Origin: Owenia fusiformis
Lineage: Eukaryota; Annelida; Polychaeta; Sabellida; Oweniidae
Direction: 5' to 3'
DNA length: 64,000 bases
Assembly: GCA_903813345.2 (NCBI GenBank)
Contig: CAIIXF020000009.1
Span: forward strand, 12,722,347 to 12,786,346
Shown here piece by piece: positions 51,001-60,000 of this stretch (the stretch's first letter is position 1; every line of letters begins with the position of its first letter). The notes under the pieces are model-generated. The model was not told the origin of the DNA and did no database searches. It saw nothing but the letters and a program-made list of their open reading frames with translations. The translations under genes were made by a program, and so were the position numbers.

Positions 51001-54000
51001 CTGCCGACATATTCTCTAGCACATCTAATAATTCTGGGTCAACCTTCCAGTCATTATCATCTTCCGTAAGCAGACTGAGAGACAGATTCAAATCAAAATT
51101 TGCTTCATTTTCAAAGTTCGCGCCCGCCATTTTGTTTTTAGCAGATCATGAAAGTAGTTCCGTGAGGGGCGGGGTCAAAAGTTCGGCGGCTATACAGGAA
51201 TATATAGCCGTCCTTCAGCTCCATTGACTTCCATACAAATGCTTCGCTAGGTATGTAATACACACTGATAAAGACTTTGTACTGAGCCACTGGGCATCTA
51301 CTTACTCCACCCTTTTCTGCGAAGTGACTGAATCCAGCGACTTTGATGACCAACACTTAGAACAAATCAAACAAGAGGTAAATGAAATTGACCAAACTGA
51401 TACTGAACCAGATAGCCCCCTTAACCAACGTATATCAATTGAGGAAGTAACTCAGGCTGTCAAACGTGCTAAGATTCGCAAGGCTGCAGGCATAGACAAT
51501 ATACCAGCAGAAGCTCTGAAAAACCAAACATGTATCAAATTATTGCACCATCTAATACTGGACTGTTTCAACAGTGGAGTTGTCCCTAGTCAATGGATGA
51601 AGGGGATCATCAATCCCATATACAAAGATGGGGACCAAACAGACCCCTTGAACTATCGTGCAATAACCTTAATCTCTGTACCATGTAAAATCTACTGTGA
51701 TATTTTGAATAAAAGACTTGTAACTTTTTTGGAAACCAATGGTAAACTCAGTGATGAACAAAATGGCTTCCGACCAAAAAGAGGATGCCTCGACCATGTT
51801 CAAAGTCTACATAGTATCATCAACAATCGCAAAGTATCTAAACTCGACACTTTTGTTTGCTATGTGGACGCAGTTAAAGCGTTTGACAAATTAGATAGAA
51901 ACTGCCTATGGTTTAAGCTAAACAGAATTGGTGTTAAAGGTAAAATCTTCGATGCGATTAGGTCCCTCTATCAAGATGTGACATGTTCGATCCGACTAAA
52001 TGGACATTTAACTCCATGGTTTTCTGTCAGCAATGGCTCGAAGCAGGGCTGTTTGTTGAGTCCGACATTATTTTCGATCTACGTTGACGAGATCTCGAAC
52101 ATCATCAAACAACTGAGATGTGGCGTTCAAGTCGGAGATGAACTGGTTAGCATTTTACTCTATGCAGATGATATAGCCCTCATCTCTGGGACGGCAGTGG
52201 ACCTACAACGTATGCTGAATGCCCTCTATATATGGTGTCGGAAATGGAGACTCACAGTCAGCAAGAAAAAATCTAAAATTGTCCATTACCGCCCCGCTGC
52301 CAGGCCCCGATCAACTCATGTATTCAAATGTGGCCCAAAAACACTTGATTATGCAAACTCATACAAATACCTTGGTGTCTGGCTAAGTGAACATGTTGAT
52401 GCTAAGATCACAGCAAAAGAAATAGCAAAGTCAGCTAGTCGTGCCCTGGCAGTGTTAACATGTAAATTCAAAGCTGCAGGCGGAATGGACTATGCAGTTT
52501 ATACAAAGCTATATGATACAATAGTTCAGCCAATCATAAATTATGGTACCTCAATCATTGGTCTAAATGAGCATCGCTGTATCAATAATGTACAAAATAA
52601 AGCAACAAAAATATTCCTAGGAGTAGGCCAAAAGACAAGCAATGAAGGAGCGAGAGGTGACATGGGATGGAGCCCTCCTATCCACAAGCAAAAGTTGGAG
52701 TGTGCCCGACTATATTTGCGACTCCACAATATGGAAAATACCAGACTAAATAACCGGATACATATATGGTCACTACGGAGAAAATCAAGCTGGAATTTCC
52801 GCACAAAACATTTCATTGAATCTTGTGGTATACTTCTGAACAATCAGTACATTGAGATAAAACCATGTATTAAAGCTATTAAATATCACCTCCAAACTAT
52901 TGATCCTTTTCTTCGAAATATCTGGAACGATAAAAATAATGAAACAAATGGCAACAAACTTAGAACATATCGTCAATTTAAATATGGTGCATCAACCGAA
53001 GCGTACATTGAAATGTTTATGCCTCGCCATCATAGAAGTATCCTTGCAAAACTAAGAACTGGAGCATTAAAACTGAACATTGAAACAGGCCGTTATACCA
53101 ATACACCCCTAGAGGAACGAAAATGTGCTTTATGTGACACTAATGAGATTGAGGATGAGATACACTTCACTCTCAGGTGCTCTCACTACAATGATTTGAG
53201 AAATAATTTTCTAGCTTCTGTTAATACACTGGCCCCTAACATTGATACTGGTACAAATGATCATATTATGCTGTTCTCTAGACTTATGCACACACCCTGT
53301 ATACAGAGAACCTTTGCAAGTACACTGTTTAAGATGTTCAGTAAAAGGAACTTTGATCTAGAAAGACTTTAACAGAACCTATATTTGTAATTACTCAAGA
53401 ATAGCAAACTAATGAATTGTCTCATATTCTATTTTGTTATAAGCACAGAAATGTTATCTGTCAATGGTCAGTTATATATTTATATAGTATGACTGGATGG
53501 AGGCCATATAAAATCGATTTTGCCACTTTACAGCACCTTTTACTCACTATTTAGAATTGTGATACTGTCATAATGTATAAATGATGCATAAATATTTCCA
53601 TAATAATGTATAACATAATAGCAACTCTGTAAATCTACTACATTGTGGGGACCCCTTTGGGGGTATTGGACCAACCAGAGGGCCCTCACATCACCAATTG
53701 ATCATGGTTTCTTTTTCCACTTATCTACAGGAACATCAACCTTGGGGAAGATGTCTCCTTTCAGTATAAGTAAAGGAACAATGAACTTTGTATACATGGT
53801 CTCTATGACTGTTTATTTTGCATTTAGTAAGTTTACATTGAAAATTGAATATTTTGTTGAAAAATGAATATTTTGTATACATGTACCATATGGTGTCTCA
53901 TAAGCCGGCATCGGCTGGAAGCAAATGTTTTTAAAATGTTTTAAATGTATTTTAACATGCTTGTGACACAAAAATAAACTATATTAAAACTTAAAACTAT

Positions 54001-57000
54001 TGTCGGTCAATTAGAAAAATGAGCATTTGTAGATTACAACGTTTATAAAATCATTAGCGGTGAACTATTTGCTTTTAAATAAGTAACATTAGCAGAATAT
54101 GCTTTTGATTCGGCATGTTCTAAAAGGTGTGCTGGCTCCGATTTAGTGGACTCTGTGGCCTTATCCATTGTTTAGTCATTGTGTGGTTAAAATGACTAAA
54201 AGGTGGACTGATACAAAGGCCACTGTTTAGGTATTTTGATAAAAGAATGACTAAAAAGTGGCTTCAAACTGGAGTATAAAGGGTTAAGTAAAAGGATGGT
54301 ACTGAGTGATCCAACCCACCCAAGATGTATGCCTAATAGAATCATAAAACCTTATCAAGTGATACAATCTGTACCTGACACCATCAACTATTGTATCTTA
54401 GTATCCCTTAAAAATTTGATATCATTTTGTCATTGTAACAATTATCACAAACAATGAAGCTCTGATTTCATAACTTTACATGACCCCAAAACAGCCTCGA
54501 GACAGCTCAATGTTGAGAGGTGGGGGTAATCAATGCTAAAAAAATTAATTGCAAACTTTTCCGCAACTTGCAGTTGGTAAGGGTAAATGTGTATCCCAAT
54601 TGATATAGAATTTACCCTATTAAATGATTATGTTGGAGGAGTTTGCAAACATTAGTTTTAAGCTGTGATTTGCAAAAAAATAAAAGAACTAGATATAGTT
54701 GAATTCTATTGTTGATGAAAATTATGAAGTTACGTCATTTTTTGTAAATATATCAGAATCAATAGCATTCCATTGTAAGTTTAAGGCAGAGTAAATCTGG
54801 AAGAGCTGAATTACAAGGCTCTCATACTTCATCTCTAAAATCTAAAATTGACATGCTTTATAATTTTAGTATGACAACACTTGTAAAAAATTTGCATAAT
54901 TTGTCAAACTTAAATTATCCTTCACATTCTTTTCAATGGGGACAATCTAGCCGACAATCTACCTAACACTCATCTGCACCCCACCTAAATATCTTTGTTG
55001 TTTCCCTGACAAATGTTGACTATATATTTTGAAAAGTGAAGCTACTCATGTTATAATGTTGAACCCAGGGGCTGGACAACCAACCTTAACTCAATTTAAT
55101 TTGGAGAGGGGGGGGGTAAAATGGTAAAACAATTGATTAAATTTACTTATTATCAATTTGTAAGGACAGATGTGAATTCCAATTGATATAAAATGTTCCC
55201 TTACTGAAAATATCATAGAAGTTTGCAGTCAGTAGTTTAAATCCTTCAGTATATATTTTATGAAAATGAAAAAAACATGGCGTAGTGTTAAGTTATATTT
55301 TTGTAAAATGACCAATATAAAACCATTCATTTTTTTGTTTTGTAACTATATCAGAAATATTTATCATTCCTTTAAAAGGGTCGACTCTTAATGGCAGGGA
55401 GATATGGAGGTAGGTCCGGTAGGTACTAATTGTCATATTTTCACTAAATCAAGAAAGTTAGGAAAAATGTTCATCTGATAATATCAGATAATATTAATAA
55501 TTATCAAAACTATAACTAACAGTTATAATTTTAGTTACATCAAAACTATCACTTTTATTGGTAACTATTTCTAGCAAATGTTTCATGGAAAAGGGCCCGT
55601 GTGAAATTAGCATTATCTGATAATTTATAAAAACAATTGATAATTATCAAATCTATTGCTAATTTAGGTAATTTAACTTTTATCAAAACTATCACTTTTA
55701 TTTATTATATATTTTTTCAGGCTGGCTGGTAACAAAGAAATTATATATTTTCACTTATTGATAAAAGTCAGTTTCCGCACCTAAATGAAAATCCATAAGT
55801 GTTGAATTGCATGTGGTAATAATACCTTTACATACTTTATCTCTAAAATCTCAAATTTACATGCTTCATAATATTTATGGAAATGACCACACTTGATATT
55901 CACACAATGGGTACATGGACATGATGAATATAGTTCAGTAGTTAGCATGTCTTTTTTGGATATAGCGATGCTCAAATGGATTATCTGGCATACATAGTAT
56001 TACTGAGTTATACATGAACATACAGGAATCATACATTCACTTGTTTGCTTCATAATTCGACTAGTGATCCAAATTATCACACTGAAACTTGGATAAATGC
56101 TGAACTTTAACTTAATATCAATCTGCCATGTCTTTTAAAATTTAAAAATTTTTAAACTTTAAAATTTCAGGGATGATTTTAAGCATTCTGGGTAAATGAT
56201 AAGGCGATCATTTTGGATCTTCCATCCTGAATCTTGTGTGCAAAGACTTATCTACACGTTTACAGATGAACCATTTGAAAGATTGAATTCAACTTTTCAG
56301 ATGTGATTCTTTGTATGAAAATCTCAAACTGATTAGTTTTGGGGCATTCTGGCAGATGTTGCAATTTTGATTTTTTTACCTAAAATCTTGTATTTTCAAC
56401 TTATTAAAGAATTGGGCATTGGGGATAAAAACTCGAGGACCATCCATTGGTATGGACATATTGTACATGTTTGTGTTCTTGTTAATAAGTTAGAATGGAA
56501 GAAACAACTGGATTAATTTAGAAACCTGCCATCTGGAGATCAGTAGCATATTAATGAGAGAACAAATATATTATATGAAACAATATCCCATTCCTTATGA
56601 GTGAATTGCTTACGGGTAACACAATCTCTCCATAGCCAGGGGGGTGTGATGGGTCGCATCCCCTCCATAACCAATAAAAATAGAACCATTAGATAGTGGA
56701 AGAAAAGAGCTTTAAAATGCTTTTTTAAGCTTCTAGCTCAATTTTGAGCAAAATTGCATCAATTTTTGTAAAATCCAAAACAGATCTTATTTTTTTGTTT
56801 TGCCTTGCTTATGCCACGATCATGCCAACCACTTGATTGAAACCCAAAAATTTGGCGATCGCACCCCCCTGACTGAAAGCTGACTACGCCCCTGCTCTCA
56901 AATCTACACTAAAATGCCTTCCTCTTGCATGTAACAAAGCTATATTTTAGATAAACACCGTCTTCTCATCCCGCTAATCATTAAATGTGCGTCTGTGCTC

Positions 57001-60000
57001 GACCCTTGGTGGTCAAACATTCTAAATTCCATCTTTTTAATTTGAAAGGAAGATATTTAAAAATCCACATATTTTTTCTTGTACTTGGGAAAAGGACTTG
57101 ACAAATGGAGGGCTTCGTGACATCCCTATCGAACTTCATTTGCTGGGATAATGATATTGATAAGTTCAATTCAATTTTAGATAAGTATTGTTTGAGGCCA
57201 TCTTTTAGTCAAAATACTTACAGAAAACCTAAAGTGTGGCCCCATAATGGAGTATAGAGGGTTAAGTCCACTTTTTAGTAATTTTGTGAAGCAAATGTCT
57301 AAAAGATGGCCCAGAGTCCAGTCCATCTTTTCTTGGGGCCAGTCCACTGATTAGAACATGCCTTTTGATTCTATATCTTGTTTCAAAATTGTCAAGCACC
57401 AGCCTTTTAAGTACTTATATCACCTCGAACTGAAAAATTTCGAATACGTCTTGCGTGTAAATGCTTTGTTGAGCTTGGATTCGAGATTTACATAAAACAA
57501 ATTAAATGGGTCTTAATTTACGATAAATGATATATCTAATTTCTGAATGTTCTATTAATCTGATATATTTTTATTGATATTAACAACACTTCGTGTTACC
57601 TTAAAAATAATGTACAACAATAAATCATCACCATAAGGTTAAAACAAAGCTCACTTTTCTTGAATATTCAAAAATGGAATTTCAGACAAAAACAAAATTT
57701 TGATTTTCTACGCTAACATAAACTTAAGCTTCAAATTATGGGCTAATATAATCATCCATCGATTACATTGATATAAAATGTGTTTGTGACCTGATCCACT
57801 TAGGGCGTTGAATGATATAAAATGTACTTTACTAGTACGTACATACTATTTGTTAAAACGTGTAGCCCATACTCCAAATATACATAAGTATATATTACAA
57901 ATAGATGCTAATCCATCTGTTGTCAAAAACTGCTGTAGAAAGTGTCCTCAAGAATAATCTTTCAAATAGCGTTATATTGAAGATAAGATAAATCATTATT
58001 TATGTACAGTTGTTGTTTTAAGTAACCTCCGCTCTGCTGTCAGCTGATTAATTGAAATCTCCGAATACAATTAAAGGATGGGTATCGATATGGTGAACTG
58101 AATTCAACAATGTTTTTCACAAACTAATTATGGAACATTTTGTAAAAAACATGGGCCTTTATGTAATGTTTAATGATTGGCAACAATTCAATGCAAAAAT
58201 TATTAATATATATTTTATATAATCGTTTTTGTTAACTTTTTGTTTTTTACTGCAATTGTTTTTTGTTCCTTTCTACCAATTCTTGAGAATGAAATAAAAT
58301 GTCTTTCCGAACCTTGTTGGAACAAAATAGCATATACAACATTTTCTTAGACCTCTCAATATTATAGTTATACAAAGGAAATTTTGGTTGGTTTAACAAA
58401 AAGTATGCAAAAACTTAAAACAAAACCCCCCAAAATAGTTAAAAATTAAGAAAACCCTTTTATTTCATTAACAAGATACTTTTTTAAAATCAACCAAACT
58501 TTCCTTTGTGTTTATGTCGTTTTTTTCCATTGAGATTCGGATAGATGTTTCATTTAATTCCGAACATATGATACCAATAACAAAAGGAGTGTCTGATGTG
58601 TTTTCTAAAACGATATAGAAAAAGGTATTTATATATATTTCAAATTATAATGTTCCCATTCAAAACATGACCATTAAATTGACGATGTCTAAAATTTTCA
58701 GAAGGTTTTGATTACTGCATGGTTTAAGAGAAATGCGTGTCCAACAAGTTTACCATATCGATACCACTCCTCTCATTTACACGAAAGGTGTAATGAAATC
58801 GAAATCGTAAAATATAATGTTCTTTCGAAATTGTCGCCATACTTAGGTTTAAATTTCATTTTTATTTATTTTTAATCTAGCTTAGGTAAAAAGCCCAAAA
58901 AACGCTAAAATGTGTATTAATATCTAATAACCACCTCACAAATTATTTTTGAGATTCTTATTTTAGATTGTTGACGCAGTTACGTAGCCCGCCTGCTTAC
59001 GATCGCCAACATTTTAACGAGATTTCTCGTATTACAATTTTTACTAATGTGTTAGGAAATATAAGACTTTTTATTTTTTAGATCTCTGACCTCAGCCGTC
59101 CTTTGTATCACATGAGCAGTCAAAAAATGTTTTAATCATTATATCTCAAATTCATATCATATCATAGAAAGAATATCATAAAGTAAAACTTCAACAAGGT
59201 TAATCATTTTAACATCTATGTTGAATCGTAAATATATCAAATTCTAGTACACAATACAACATTTTTTTCTCATTATTGTATCATCCATTCCTATATCTTA
59301 ATCCTATTCAATAGGTGCATTATTATATTCCTCGGTCTATACTTTATTGTTGTGTTCAAATGAAATGTCGTAATTATTGTAGATGGACTGTTCTTATTTG
59401 CTGCTATAGATTGACTAACCTTTGATACTAGATCTCGATTGAGTGCTTTGTGTACAGAATGAATGGGTAACAAAAACTACAATTATATTATAATACTGAG
59501 CAGTAGCACTGTCCATTAATTGTTATCATCGTATCACTGCATGTTTTTGAGAGAAGTAAATTTAAGTGTACAATACCATGCAATCTCCGATACAAGGAAT
59601 TGAACTGAATTGTTGAGGCCGAGGTATTTTAAAACGTGTTAACAGTACATACATAGGCCGGTTAACATTGACAAATGAAGTGGAACTAAATGAATTAAGC
59701 TTTATTTATGGGTTAGGGAAGAAGGTCATTTATATGAATCAGAAATATTAGCAGCATAAATTGAGATTTATTAAACACCATATTATATAAAGTTAACCCT
59801 AGATATGTCATTATATTAGCTTTTGTTTAAATGTCTATCTTAGACTTAATAAATTAAAGGCAAAGAGTATAATCTTACAAGAAATCACAGAATTTGGAAA
59901 TTATACACAAATGCATGATGCGGTTAGCAATGACAATGACATTTAAGGCAATAATTGCCACTCGAGGTCTTGTAATTTAATGTAAGCATGTATGTACCAT

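Larger units (their letters stand above)
48734..51262 (-). mobile_element. Crypton-like tyrosine-recombinase transposon, nested in the LINE
   Basis: The 2529-bp insert was delimited by frame: joining 48733 to 51263 restores the retrotransposon codon phase, and both junctions carry CA (48732-48733 and 51261-51262). There is no longer target duplication, as expected for a recombinase-type insertion. A perfect 15-bp inverted repeat, TGTATTACATACCTA, lies at 48850-48864 and inverted at 51248-51262, and TATAGCC hairpins occur near both ends. The element encodes one gene on the minus strand (49483-51130), so it is antisense to the LINE but in the same orientation as the surrounding receptor gene. 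Confidence 0.85.
48060..53998 (+). mobile_element. Non-LTR (LINE) retrotransposon, 5'-truncated and interrupted
   Basis: The visible coding region begins near the C-terminal end of an apurinic-type endonuclease (IPDHSVV) and continues into a reverse transcriptase. The frame is broken at 48733/51263 by the recombinase element. The 3' untranslated region runs from 53373 to about 53998 and ends in AT-rich text with AATAAACTA. That 3' end is shared with the decayed antisense copy at 13065-13660, which supports the boundary. The 5' boundary at or shortly before 48060 is uncertain. The element is antisense to the receptor gene. Confidence 0.85.
54112..57362. mobile_element. 3.25-kb DNA transposon with 9-bp TSD, non-coding
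   Basis: Termini are the perfect 12-bp inverted repeat GGCATGTTCTAA/TTAGAACATGCC, with weaker GTGGACT and GGCC matches further in. The perfect 9-bp direct repeat TTTTGATTC flanks both sides (54103-54111 and 57363-57371). A subterminal block with GGAGTATAAAGGGTTAAGT near 54270 recurs as GGAGTATAGAGGGTTAAGT near 57248. No transposase frame is seen, so this is a large non-autonomous derivative. A 9-bp duplication suggests a Mutator-like group, but that is only a guess. Confidence 0.85.
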
